Shown here in pieces: positions 10,549 through 19,310 of a stretch of 64,000 nucleotides of DNA. The position numbers and the translations under genes are program-made. The stretch spans positions 23,934 through 87,933 of the forward strand of contig NZ_JABVAX010000011.1 in NCBI RefSeq assembly GCF_013404595.1, read 5' to 3'. A model generated the notes under the pieces. The model saw only the letters and a list, made by a program, of their open reading frames with translations. It was not told the DNA's origin and ran no database searches. Within the stretch, counting starts at the first letter, position 1, and every line of letters begins with the position of its first letter. This DNA is from Jannaschia marina (GTDB lineage Bacteria; Pseudomonadota; Alphaproteobacteria; Rhodobacterales; Rhodobacteraceae).

Positions 10549-10714
10549 TCACACCGCTCCGAACCGGATCGTCTCCGGGCCAGCAGCGGAACGGACGGGC
10601 CGCCGACGCCCCGCGATCTTCTCGATCTCGCGCACGGATCCGCTCCGCCGGGACGATCCGAACGCGCCCGATCCCGCCCCATGCAGTGACACCGCAGACG
10701 GAGACGTCGACGCC

Positions 10715-12925
10715 ATGACGCAGACCATTCCCCAAGAGGCCGGCGACGACCTCACAGCCGAGGAGCTCGCCGCGATCGAGGCGGAATACGACGAGGTCGC
10801 CGCCGCGCGCCCGGTCACGCCGAACCTCGGGCTCCTGCTCAAGATCGTGGCGGTGGTCTTCGCCGTCTATCATTACCTGACCGCGGGGTTCGGGCTGCCG
10901 GTCGACTACTGGCACATGGGCTGGCACCTTTCGGGCCTTTTCGTGCTGATCTACGCCTTCTACCCGATCTTCCGCACCCGCACCTCGCACGATCTGCGGC
11001 CGGGCGGACTGCGCCCCGGGAACGTGCCGGTCTGGGACTGGACGCTGATGGCGCTCGGCATCGCCTCTGCGCTCTGGCTCGGACTCGCCTGGCAGGGGGT
11101 GCCGCTCCTCGACGTCGCAGAGCAGGCCCTGCGGCAGGGCAACCCGAACGCATGGGATCTCTTCTTCGGTGGTCTCCTGATCGTTCTGGTGCTCGACATC
11201 GCCCGTCGGACGCTCGGCTTCGTGCTGCCGCTCATCATCTGCGTCTTCATCGGCTACGCGCTCTTCGGGCCCTATATCCCCGTCCAGATCCTGCAGCATC
11301 CGGGCGTCGACCTGCGCGCCTTCATCAACAACATGTATTTCCCGGCCGAGGGCATCTTCGGCGTCACGCTCTGGGTCGTCTCGACCATCGTGTTCCACTT
11401 CGTCCTCTTCGGGGTCGTCGCGCAACGCACGGGGCTGGGCCAGCTCTTCATCGACAACGCGATGATCCTCGCCGGCAAATACACCGGCGGGCCGGCCAAG
11501 GTCTCGGTCATCTCCTCGGCCTTCTTCGGCACGATCTCGGGCTCCTCGGTGGCGAACACGGTCTCGACCGGCTCGCTTACGATCCCGAACATGAAGCGGC
11601 TCGGCTATCCGGGCCATTTCGCAGGCGGGGTCGAGGCCGCGGCCTCGGCCGGCGGACAGATCACGCCGCCGATCATGGGCGCGGCGGCCTTCATCATGGC
11701 GGAGTTCCTGGAGGTGCCCTACACCACCATCGTCATCGCGGCCGTCTTCCCCGCCCTGCTGCACTACGTCGGCGTCTTCTGCGTGGTGCATTTCATGGCC
11801 CGCCGGCTGGGCCTCTCGGGCGCGGACCCGTCGACGCTGCCGCTCCTCAAGGCGGTCTGGAAGGACGGCTGGGCCAATCTCATCCCGCTCGTCGGCCTGC
11901 TATGGGTGCTCTTCTCGGGCTACACCCCCTACATGGCCGCCTTCTGCGGCACCTCGCTCCTCGTCTGCGCGGGCGTCGCGCGGCCGCGCAACCCGGTCTC
12001 CTGGCTGCCGGCGGCGCTCTTCTCGGCTTTCGTCGTCTGGAAATATCTCAACGGCAGCTTCCTCGGCGATACCGCCACCGTTCTCGTCCTCGGCGCGGTG
12101 CTGACGCTGCTGAACCCGCAACGCCCTCTGACCCTGGGCGAGCTGATCGAGGCGACGGCGACGGGCGCGAAATACGCGCTCGCCGTCGGGGCCGCCGCGG
12201 CGGCGGTCGGCATCGTCGTCGGCGTCATCAACACGACCGGTGTCGGTTTCCGCGTGGGTTTCATGGTCACGAACGGCGCGACCTCAATCGCCGACGCGAT
12301 CCTCCCGGTGGTGGGTCTCGGCATGGGATTCGTGGAGATGGCGGACCTGACGCTCTTCGTCAGCCTCGTCCTGATCGCGATGTCCTGCATCCTGATGGGG
12401 GCGGGCATCCCCACGACGGCGCTCTACATCATGCTCGTCTCGGTGGCGCAGCCGGCGCTTGCGCAGCTCGGCGTGCCGCCCATCGCGAGCCACATGTTCG
12501 TGCTCTACTACGGCGTCGTCTCCGAGATCACGCCGCCGGTCTGCACCTCGGCCTATGCGGCGGCGGCGATCGCCAATTCCAACCCCTTCCGCACCGGCAT
12601 CTCGGCCTTCACGCTGGGCCTAGGGAAGATCGTGGCCCCCATGGCCTTCGTCTACGCGCCGGTCCTGCTGCTGGTGCCCGGCACGTTCGAGCTCTGGCCC
12701 TTCGTCTACACCTCGCTCTCGGCGATCGCGGGGGTCGTCTGCCTCTCGGGAGCGGTCGTCGGCTTCCTCCTCGCGCGGGCGGACCCGGTGTCGCGGATCC
12801 TTCTGGCCGTAGCGGGTCTCGTCTTCATCGCGCCGGGCCTCGGGGCGGACATCGTCGCGTGCCTGATCGCGGCCCCGGCGTTCGCGCTGCAACTCCTCGG
12901 CCGCCGCCGGGCCGCCGCGGCCTGA
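10715..12925 (+). CDS. TAXI-TRAP transporter fused permease (4TM-12TM)
   Basis: This 736-residue inner-membrane protein combines the small and large TRAP permease subunits, as usual for TAXI systems. The N-terminus (MTQTIPQEAG) is soluble and acidic, then about 16 or more hydrophobic helices follow. Family landmarks are GKYTGGPAKVSVISSAFFGT, SGSSVANTVSTGSLTIPNMK and GGQITPPIMGAAAFIMAE. A second conserved stretch is MGAGIPTTALYIM. The start was chosen from homology and GGAGACG upstream; longer in-frame starts run through the hairpin region. It follows the binding protein by 241 bp and precedes the oxidoreductase by 4 bp. Confidence 0.9.
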   Translation: MTQTIPQEAGDDLTAEELAAIEAEYDEVAAARPVTPNLGLLLKIVAVVFAVYHYLTAGFGLPVDYWHMGWHLSGLFVLIYAFYPIFRTRTSHDLRPGGLRPGNVPVWDWTLMALGIASALWLGLAWQGVPLLDVAEQALRQGNPNAWDLFFGGLLIVLVLDIARRTLGFVLPLIICVFIGYALFGPYIPVQILQHPGVDLRAFINNMYFPAEGIFGVTLWVVSTIVFHFVLFGVVAQRTGLGQLFIDNAMILAGKYTGGPAKVSVISSAFFGTISGSSVANTVSTGSLTIPNMKRLGYPGHFAGGVEAAASAGGQITPPIMGAAAFIMAEFLEVPYTTIVIAAVFPALLHYVGVFCVVHFMARRLGLSGADPSTLPLLKAVWKDGWANLIPLVGLLWVLFSGYTPYMAAFCGTSLLVCAGVARPRNPVSWLPAALFSAFVVWKYLNGSFLGDTATVLVLGAVLTLLNPQRPLTLGELIEATATGAKYALAVGAAAAAVGIVVGVINTTGVGFRVGFMVTNGATSIADAILPVVGLGMGFVEMADLTLFVSLVLIAMSCILMGAGIPTTALYIMLVSVAQPALAQLGVPPIASHMFVLYYGVVSEITPPVCTSAYAAAAIANSNPFRTGISAFTLGLGKIVAPMAFVYAPVLLLVPGTFELWPFVYTSLSAIAGVVCLSGAVVGFLLARADPVSRILLAVAGLVFIAPGLGADIVACLIAAPAFALQLLGRRRAAAA

Positions 12926-12929
12926 GCCC

Positions 12930-14162
12930 ATGCGTCCCGTCACGATCCTCGGAGCCGGCATCGTCGGCGTCTGCTGCGCGCTTACCCTGCGGGAGCGGGG
13001 CCACCCCGTCGAGGTCATCGACCGGGCCGATCCGGGCGAAGGGGCGTCGCACGGGAACGCGGGCGTCATCTCGCCCTGGTCCGTCGTGCCACAACCCATG
13101 CCCGGAGCCTGGCGCGGGGTGCCCGGCTGGTTGCTCGACCGGGACGGGCCGCTGCGCATCCGGGCGGGGGCCTTGCCCCGCATGGTGCCCTGGGGCCTGC
13201 GTTTCCTGCGCAACTGCACCGAGGCCCGCGCCCGCGCCATCAGCCGCACCATGGCCCGCCTCGCCACCGACAATGTACATGCCTACCGTCGCTATCTCGA
13301 CGGCACGGCCGAACAATCGCTCGTCGCCAACGCGATGTACGTCAACGTTTTCCGCCCGCCCGACCGCGCGGACCTGACCGACCTCGCCTGGCGGCTGCGC
13401 GAGGAGATCGGCGCACCGCTCGAGGTGATCGACGCCGCGGCCCTGCGCGCGCTGGAGCCGGCCCTGGCCGACCGCTACCACGCAGCGATCCTCATCAAGG
13501 ACCAGGCCCGCGCGCGCCATCCCGGGCGGCTGACGAAGGTGCTGGCGGCGAAGGCCCGCGCCCTCGGCGTCCGCTTCCGCAGAGCCGAAGTGACGGCTCT
13601 GGCCCGTGCGGGAGCGTCCACCCGGCTCGTGACGCGGGACGGACCGATCGACGCCGAACTTTTGGTGCTCGCCGCGGGCTATCACGCGGCGCGGCTGGCG
13701 CAGGGTCTCGGCCTCGGCACGCCACTCATCGCCGAGCGCGGCTATCACGTGGCCTTCCCGAACGCGGGTGTGACGCTCGACAACTCGATCATGGAGATGC
13801 GCGCCAAGGTCGTCGCCTCCTCGATGGAAGGCGCGCTCAGGGTCGCCGGCACGGCCGAATTCGCCCCGCCCGACGCTCCGCCTGCCATGGCGCGGGTCGA
13901 GGCGCTCACCCGAATCGCACGGGCGATGATGCCTGGACTCGACGTCTCGGGCCGCGACTGGTGGATGGGCATCCGCCCCTCCTTCCCAGACAGCCTGCCG
14001 GCGGTCGGCCCGATGCCCGCGCACCCGGGCGTCATCGCCGCCTTCGGGCACAGCCACTACGGCATGATCCTGGCCCCGGGCACCGCCCGTCTCGTCGCCG
14101 AGATGATCGCCGGCGCGCCGAACGACCGCACCCTCGCCGCGGCCCTCGACCCGGGGCGCTAG
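12930..14162 (+). CDS. FAD-dependent oxidoreductase (DadA-like amine/D-amino acid dehydrogenase)
   Basis: This 410-residue flavoenzyme has the Rossmann FAD motif ILGAGIVGVCCALTLRERGH at residues 6-25 and a DAO-fold C-terminus ending in WMGIRPSFPDSLPAVGPMP and FGHSHYGMILAPGTARLVAEM. This matches the D-amino acid dehydrogenase small subunit and related amine dehydrogenases, which oxidise amino acids and pass electrons to the respiratory chain. It starts 4 bp after the TRAP permease, so it almost certainly shares the transcript. The inferred pathway is uptake of an amino or imino acid by the TRAP transporter followed by oxidation here. The exact substrate cannot be read. Confidence 0.8.
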   Translation: MRPVTILGAGIVGVCCALTLRERGHPVEVIDRADPGEGASHGNAGVISPWSVVPQPMPGAWRGVPGWLLDRDGPLRIRAGALPRMVPWGLRFLRNCTEARARAISRTMARLATDNVHAYRRYLDGTAEQSLVANAMYVNVFRPPDRADLTDLAWRLREEIGAPLEVIDAAALRALEPALADRYHAAILIKDQARARHPGRLTKVLAAKARALGVRFRRAEVTALARAGASTRLVTRDGPIDAELLVLAAGYHAARLAQGLGLGTPLIAERGYHVAFPNAGVTLDNSIMEMRAKVVASSMEGALRVAGTAEFAPPDAPPAMARVEALTRIARAMMPGLDVSGRDWWMGIRPSFPDSLPAVGPMPAHPGVIAAFGHSHYGMILAPGTARLVAEMIAGAPNDRTLAAALDPGR

Positions 14163-14595
14163 AACTCTTCTGAGGACCCCGAAGCGATCCATTTTGGTTC
14201 TGCATCGGTTTCGGCGCGCCGCCCATGCGGCAGCTCGGGCGTCCCGGCGGTGTGTCTGCGCCAACATCGAGACGGCGACGGCTGGCCCCTCGGATTCCGG
14301 TGCGACCGGAAGTGACCGGATTCCCCGTAACTCGGTGCGAGTCGCGAAGATTGCGTTGTGCGATTCCGCAGGAGCGGCTATTCCGAAATCGACCACGACG
14401 ATGGCCGCGTCCTCCCACACGGAGAGACCGCGGCGCTCGACGGGTCGCTGTTCCTTTTTCTGAGTGTGTCCGGTGTCCGTCCCTGCAGGGTCGGACGCCC
14501 GGGATATCGCAGACACGCCACGCACCCCATAGAACGGTCCGGGACAGCACAACCGACGTCCCGGACCGCGCCAGAGCCGAGAGAGGACAGAGCAG
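14163..14595. other. Gene-free stretch with an inverted repeat before the hydrolase
   Basis: No convincing gene was found in this 433-bp gap; the short open frames lack ribosome-binding sites and known motifs. A perfect 11-bp inverted repeat, CGGTCCGGGAC (14535-14545) and GTCCCGGACCG (14558-14568), with a 12-nt loop lies 28 bp upstream of the hydrolase start. It could be a regulator site or an RNA hairpin in the leader. There is no U-run. Confidence 0.5.
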
Positions 14596-15411
14596 ATGAA
14601 CACGCCGATCCCGTTCACCCCGCTGAGACAGCAGCGGACCGTCCCCCCGCTCGCCCCGCAGCGACTGGAGACCTACCCGAGCGTCTGGATCCACGGGGCG
14701 GGGATGTCGGGTTCCACCTGGCAGAGCATGACCGCCGACCTGCCGCGTGCGCGCACGCCCGACCTGCCCTGGCACGGCGCGGCCGAGCCGGTGCTGCCGC
14801 CCCGGGTGGAACGCTTTGCCGATGTGCTGAAACCGGACGTGCCCGAGGGTGCGATCCTCATCGGCCATTCCCTCGGCGGGATGGTCGCGCTGGAGCTGGC
14901 CGCGCGGATGCGGCGGCGCATCTCCGCGCTCGTCCTGGTGGAATCCGTGCCGACGGTGCGCGACCGGGCGACGGGCCGCCTCATGGGGCGTCTGGCGATG
15001 GGGATGATCGACCTGCTGGGGCCCGAACGGCTCGCGCGGCTCTCGGGCGTGGGCCAGATCCCGGCGACCCGGGCCGAACTGCGCCGGCAGCTGTCGCGTC
15101 ACGACAGGGCGAGCCTGCGCGCCGCCATGGAGGCCGCGACCGCCTACGACGGGCGCCCGTGCCTGCCGCGGGTCGAGGTGCCGACGCTCGTGGTCATCGG
15201 CACCCAGAACAAGGCGACCCACGCCGGCGCGATGACGGCCGCGCGCGGGATCGCCGTGGCCGAGCTGACGGCGATCGAGGGGGGGCATATCCTGAATGTC
15301 GACAACCCCCGTTGCCTGCGCAGCGTCATCGACGACTTTCTGATGCGGCGCCTCCGCCCCTATCCATCCGGATCTTCCCGGGTGGGGGAGGCTGACCGTA
15401 GGGCGGGCTGA
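14596..15411 (+). CDS. Alpha/beta hydrolase
   Basis: This 271-residue protein has the alpha/beta-hydrolase fold: an oxyanion HGAG at 33-36, the nucleophile elbow GHSLGG (90-95, Ser92) and the catalytic His in EGGHILN near residue 234. The usual acid after strand 6 (GxxD) is replaced by VVIGTQNKATHAG, so the acid may sit elsewhere or the enzyme may be altered. There is no signal peptide, so it is predicted cytosolic. GAGAGGACAGAGCAG precedes the ATG. It reads towards the deacetylase gene with a 35-bp gap. The substrate is unknown. Confidence 0.75.
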   Translation: MNTPIPFTPLRQQRTVPPLAPQRLETYPSVWIHGAGMSGSTWQSMTADLPRARTPDLPWHGAAEPVLPPRVERFADVLKPDVPEGAILIGHSLGGMVALELAARMRRRISALVLVESVPTVRDRATGRLMGRLAMGMIDLLGPERLARLSGVGQIPATRAELRRQLSRHDRASLRAAMEAATAYDGRPCLPRVEVPTLVVIGTQNKATHAGAMTAARGIAVAELTAIEGGHILNVDNPRCLRSVIDDFLMRRLRPYPSGSSRVGEADRRAG

Positions 15412-15446
15412 GGGACCTGCTGGTCACTCCAGGTAAGGCAGATTCC

Positions 15447-16418
15447 ATGTTCTTCAGACCCGCCCACCGGGGCTTGCTCGGGCTTGCTCTCCTGATCGCC
15501 CTCCTTGCCCCGGCGCTCGCTCCCGCCGCGGATGTCCCCCCGCGGCGGGGCGAGATCGCCCTGAGCTTCGACGACGCCCCGACGGGCGACGGCTCCTTCC
15601 TGACGGGCCCCGAGCGCACCGCGCGCCTGATCGCGGGGCTCGAGGCGGCCGGCGTGGAGGAGGCGCTCTTCTTCGTGATGACCGGCGGCCTCGAGACGGC
15701 CGAGGACGCCGAACGGCTCCGGGCCTATACCGGCGCGGGCCACGTCCTCGCCAACCACACGCACAGCCACCCCTGGCTGCGCGAGACGGAACCGGCCGAC
15801 TACCTCGCCGACATCGACGAGGCGGCCCGGATCCTGAGCGATTTCGTGCCCGTCGCCCCGCTCTTCCGGTATCCCTACCTCGACGAGGGCCTGACGCACG
15901 GCCGCCACATGGCCGTCCGCTCCGGGCTGCGCGCGCGGGGGCTCGACAACGGCTACGTCACCGTCGACACCTACGACTGGTACATGCAGGCGCTCGCCGG
16001 GGGCGCGCGGGATGCCGGGCGCGACCTCGACATGGAGGCGCTGCGCGATGTCTACGTCTCGACCCTGCTCGAGGGCGTGACCTTCTACGACGACGTGGCC
16101 CGTCGCCACCTCGGCCGCTCGCCGCGCCATGTCCTGCTGCTGCACGAGAACGACCTCGCCGCGCTCTTCGTCCCCGATCTCGTCGCCGCGCTCCGGGCCG
16201 AAGGATGGGAGATCATTCCGGCGCGCGAAGCCTACGACGACCCGATCGCCGAGATCCGGCCCGACACGCTCTTCAACGGGCAGGGCCGCATCGCCGCCAT
16301 CGCCCACGCCGCCGGCGCGGAGGCCCGCGATCTCGTGCCCCGTGTCGAGGACGAGACCTATCTGCGCGCGCTCTTCGTGGAGCGCGGGCTTCTCTCCGAC
16401 ACGCAAGACCCCGACTGA
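15447..16418 (+). CDS. Polysaccharide deacetylase (NodB-type), secreted
   Basis: This 323-residue protein has a signal peptide (about 1-28, ending APAAD). The NodB core shows motif 1 as SFDDAP (40-45) with both metal/catalytic aspartates, motif 2 as NHTHSHPW (103-110) with the zinc histidines, RYPYLDEG as motif 3, and LLLHENDLAA in the C-terminal part. Such enzymes remove N- or O-acetyl groups from polysaccharides or peptidoglycan in the periplasm. It lies 14 bp before the beta-lactamase and is probably co-transcribed with it. The substrate cannot be told. Confidence 0.8.
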   Translation: MFFRPAHRGLLGLALLIALLAPALAPAADVPPRRGEIALSFDDAPTGDGSFLTGPERTARLIAGLEAAGVEEALFFVMTGGLETAEDAERLRAYTGAGHVLANHTHSHPWLRETEPADYLADIDEAARILSDFVPVAPLFRYPYLDEGLTHGRHMAVRSGLRARGLDNGYVTVDTYDWYMQALAGGARDAGRDLDMEALRDVYVSTLLEGVTFYDDVARRHLGRSPRHVLLLHENDLAALFVPDLVAALRAEGWEIIPAREAYDDPIAEIRPDTLFNGQGRIAAIAHAAGAEARDLVPRVEDETYLRALFVERGLLSDTQDPD

Positions 16419-16432
16419 CCCGAAAGGCCCCC

Positions 16433-17317
16433 ATGCATTCCTTCATCAAATGCGCCGCATTGCTGGCCACGGCGACCCTCGGGCTGATGTCCATCGCCGG
16501 GCCGGCCAGGAGCGCGCCCGAGACGGCGCTCGCCGAAACGATCGCCCGGCTCGAGGCCGATCTCGACGCGCGCATCGGCCTGCACCTCGAGGACGTCGGG
16601 ACGGGCTGGACGCTGACCCATCGCGCCGACGAACGTTTCCTGATGGCCAGCACCTTCAAGTCGCTTCTCTGCGGCGCGGTCCTCGCCGGGGTCGACGCGG
16701 GCGAGGTCGACCTGGGCGAGACGGTCGAGATCACCTCCGGCGACCTCGTGCCCTACGCGCCCGTCGTCGAGGACGAGGTGGGCAACGCGCTCACCCTGGC
16801 GCAGCTCTGCCGCGCGACCCTCGACATGAGCGACAACGCGGCGGCGAACCTGCTGACCCGGCGGCTGGGCGGCCCGGCGGAGGTCACCACCTTCCTGCGC
16901 GGCATCGGCGACGCGGTGACCCGCATCGACCGTTGGGAGCCCGACCTCAACACCTTCGCCCCCGGTGACCCCCGCGACACAACGAGCCCCTCCGCCATTG
17001 CCGGCAGCTGGAAGGCGCTTCTGCTGGGCGATGCCCTGTCGGTGGCCTCCGCGGCGCGGCTCGAGACCTGGATGGGCGACGGCGGCGTCACCGGCAATCT
17101 GCTGCGGGCCTCCACGCCCGCCGACTGGGAGGTGGCCGACAAGTCGGGCGGCGGCCTGCACCACACCCGCAATCTCGTCGCGCTGGTGCGGCCGGAGGGC
17201 GGCGAGCCGTGGCTCGTGGCGATCTACCTCTCGGACACGCCCGCCGACTGGGACACCCGCAACGCCGCCATCGCCGAGATCGGGGCCGCCGTGGTGGAGG
17301 TGATCGAGGCGCGGTAG
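16433..17317 (+). CDS. bla: Class A beta-lactamase (CARB/RTG-like)
   Basis: This 294-residue enzyme is secreted (signal peptide about 1-28). All class A motifs are present: STFK (73-76, active Ser73), SDN (133-135), EPDLN (169-173, general base Glu169) and KSG (237-239). The stretches RDTTSPSAIA and WMGDGGVTGNLLR resemble the CARB/RTG subfamily, where the third motif is RSG rather than KTG; here it is KSG. A penicillinase-type spectrum is plausible but not provable from sequence. No resistance-type mobile context surrounds it; it sits behind the deacetylase gene, so it is probably a chromosomal gene. Confidence 0.9.
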   Translation: MHSFIKCAALLATATLGLMSIAGPARSAPETALAETIARLEADLDARIGLHLEDVGTGWTLTHRADERFLMASTFKSLLCGAVLAGVDAGEVDLGETVEITSGDLVPYAPVVEDEVGNALTLAQLCRATLDMSDNAAANLLTRRLGGPAEVTTFLRGIGDAVTRIDRWEPDLNTFAPGDPRDTTSPSAIAGSWKALLLGDALSVASAARLETWMGDGGVTGNLLRASTPADWEVADKSGGGLHHTRNLVALVRPEGGEPWLVAIYLSDTPADWDTRNAAIAEIGAAVVEVIEAR

Positions 17318-17516
17318 GCGCGCCGCGCCGTCCGCCGACCCCGTTGCGACTGTCCGGTATCCGGCCGCGCCCGAACCGCCCCGGCGGTGGCGCGGTCCTT
17401 TTGCGCGCGCCCCGGCTTGCGGTCGCCCCCCCGCCTCCGGTTAATGGGGCAAGACGCGCAGGCACGAAGCAGGAGCCGGGGCCATCGCCAACGACGACGA
17501 CAAGACGCGCCCGCCG

Positions 17517-18062
17517 GTGGGCGCCCTCCACGCGGGCGACGCCCGCGACATCTTCGCCGCGATCCCGCAGGTGGCCGAGCTGATGCAGCACCGCCCCCGC
17601 GCGGGCGAGGACGCGGGCGATTTCCTCGCCCGCCTGCGCAGTTCGACCACCCCCGAGGAGGCCGTGACCTTCACCGCCTTCGCCGCCCTGCCGCAGATGG
17701 GCGTCTGGTGGGGCTACGAGGCGCTGCGCTCCATGCCCGACGGGATCGAGCCGCGCGACCACGGGCTGATGAATTTCGTCGCCGCCTGGATCGCCACGCC
17801 CTCGACCGACCTGCGCCACCGGATCATGGCGCAGGCGCTCTATGCCCCGGTCCGGTCGCCGGCGGTGATGCTGGGCCTCGCCACCGGCTGGTCCGGCGGC
17901 TCCATCGCGCCCAACGACCCGATGCCGGTGCCGCGCTTCCGGGGCCCGCGCTCGCTCAACTCGGCGGTGCTGTCGTGCCTCGCGCGGATGCCCCTCGCCG
18001 ACCGCTCCGTCCACCTCGCCCGCGTGATCGCGCTGGCCGAGACGCTCTATCGGGGGATGTGA
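17517..18062 (+). CDS. DUF6931-like T6SS-associated protein
   Basis: This protein of about 181 residues opens the T6SS block. Visible conserved-looking segments are TTPEEAVTFTAFAALPQMGVWWGYEAL, interrupted only by variable residues, and RSLNSAVLSCLARM near the C-terminus. It resembles the DUF6931 family found beside alphaproteobacterial T6SS genes; its function is unknown. There is no signal peptide or membrane segment, so it is cytosolic. The GTG at 17517 is the first standard start. An AGGAGC further up (17471) is spaced for a non-standard ATC at 17484, so the true start may be 11 codons earlier. TagH begins 6 bp after its stop. Confidence 0.6.
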   Translation: MGALHAGDARDIFAAIPQVAELMQHRPRAGEDAGDFLARLRSSTTPEEAVTFTAFAALPQMGVWWGYEALRSMPDGIEPRDHGLMNFVAAWIATPSTDLRHRIMAQALYAPVRSPAVMLGLATGWSGGSIAPNDPMPVPRFRGPRSLNSAVLSCLARMPLADRSVHLARVIALAETLYRGM

Positions 18063-18068
18063 GCCGCG

Positions 18069-19310
18069 ATGAGCCTGACGCTGACGCTCGAAAACGTCGA
18101 CCAACTCGACGACGGCGGGCCGGTCTCGGTCGCGCTGACGACGCGGCCGCTGCAGGTCGGGCGCGGCGGCGGAATGGACTGGGTGCTGCCCGATCCGACG
18201 CGGCACCTGTCGTCGCATCATTTCGACGTGGTGTTCCGCGAGGGGTCGCATTGGCTCGAGGACGTATCGACCAACGGCACCTTCCTGCAGGGGCAGCGCT
18301 ATCGCCTCGACGGGGCGCACCGGCTGCAGGCGGGCGACCGCTTCCAGGTCGGGCCCTACATCATCGCCGTCTCCCGCACCGAGGTTGGAGGGGCCGCGCC
18401 GGGGAGGTCGCCGGGGCCGGCACCGGCGAGTTCCTGGGGCACCGAGGACGACCCCTGGGCGATCGGCGGACCGCTCGATCCGGTCGATCCGCTGCCGCGC
18501 GCGAAGGTCGGCCGGCGGGACGATTTCGCCGACGAGTTCCTCGCCCCGCCGAGCTTCGCCGCGCCGCCCGAGCCGGAGCCGGAAACGCCCGCCCCGCCGC
18601 CGGAGCCATCCGCCCCGCCCGAGCCGCGCCCGCTGACGGCGGCCCCGCGCCCCGACCCGTCGGCGATGCGCCCGCCCGAACGGTCGCGTGCGCCCGAAAC
18701 CGCCGAGGAGCCCGCGGCGTCTGCCGTGGTCGCCGCCTTCTGCCAGGGCGCCGGCCTCGATGCGTCGCAGTTCGGCGATGTCGATGCCCTGGCCCTCGTG
18801 CGCGAGGCGGGTGCCGCGCTGCGCGGCGTGACGCAGGAGAGCATGGCCCACCTGCGCGCCCGCGCCGCCTTCCGCAAGGAGACGCGGGGCGCGGTGGAAC
18901 GCACGATGGCGGGTCTCGCCGGCAACCCTCTCAAGACGGCCCCCCTGCCCGAGCGCGCGCTCGAGGAGCTGTTCTTCCGCCCGCGCGCCGGGGCCGCCAA
19001 GGGGGCCGAGGCGATGGAAGCGGCCGCCCGCGACCTGCGCCTGCACCACGCGGCGGTCATCGCGGCGCTGCAGCCCGCGCTTGGCGCCGTGCTGCACGAC
19101 CTGGCCCCCGAGGTGATCGAGAAGGAGGCCGCGGGCGGCCTCCTCTCGGGGCGGCGGGCGAAAGCCTGGGATGCCTTCGTCGAACGCTGGGACGGCAAGG
19201 CGGCGACCCATGAGAACGGAATGCTGGACGAGTTCTTCGTCCATCTGTCGCAGGCCTATGCCGAGGCGCTGCGCCGCGCCGAGGCGCCGAGGGAGGAGAC
19301 CCGAGAATGA
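18069..19310 (+). CDS. tagH: T6SS FHA-domain protein TagH/Fha
   Basis: This 413-residue protein has an N-terminal FHA phosphothreonine-binding domain (about 20-105). Its signature residues are GR at 31-32, the SSHH loop near 48-51 and STNG at 67-70. A proline/acidic linker (about 110-215) leads to a C-terminal helical TagH domain (about 220-400). In characterised T6SSs this protein reads phosphothreonines made by PpkA and promotes assembly at TssL/TssM. Its stop overlaps the TssA start (ATGA). All FHA contact residues look intact, so it should bind phosphopeptides. Confidence 0.85.
   Translation: MSLTLTLENVDQLDDGGPVSVALTTRPLQVGRGGGMDWVLPDPTRHLSSHHFDVVFREGSHWLEDVSTNGTFLQGQRYRLDGAHRLQAGDRFQVGPYIIAVSRTEVGGAAPGRSPGPAPASSWGTEDDPWAIGGPLDPVDPLPRAKVGRRDDFADEFLAPPSFAAPPEPEPETPAPPPEPSAPPEPRPLTAAPRPDPSAMRPPERSRAPETAEEPAASAVVAAFCQGAGLDASQFGDVDALALVREAGAALRGVTQESMAHLRARAAFRKETRGAVERTMAGLAGNPLKTAPLPERALEELFFRPRAGAAKGAEAMEAAARDLRLHHAAVIAALQPALGAVLHDLAPEVIEKEAAGGLLSGRRAKAWDAFVERWDGKAATHENGMLDEFFVHLSQAYAEALRRAEAPREETRE

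Noticed and set aside
14032..15288. A 418-codon minus-strand frame across the gap before the hydrolase
   Set aside because: It is antisense to the FAD oxidoreductase end and to the hydrolase, and its translation is Arg/Gly/His-rich without recognisable motifs.
17318..17483. Rho-independent terminator after the beta-lactamase
   Set aside because: A short CCGCC/GGCGG stem followed by TTTTG exists near 17375-17402, but the loop is too small and the stem too short to support a call.
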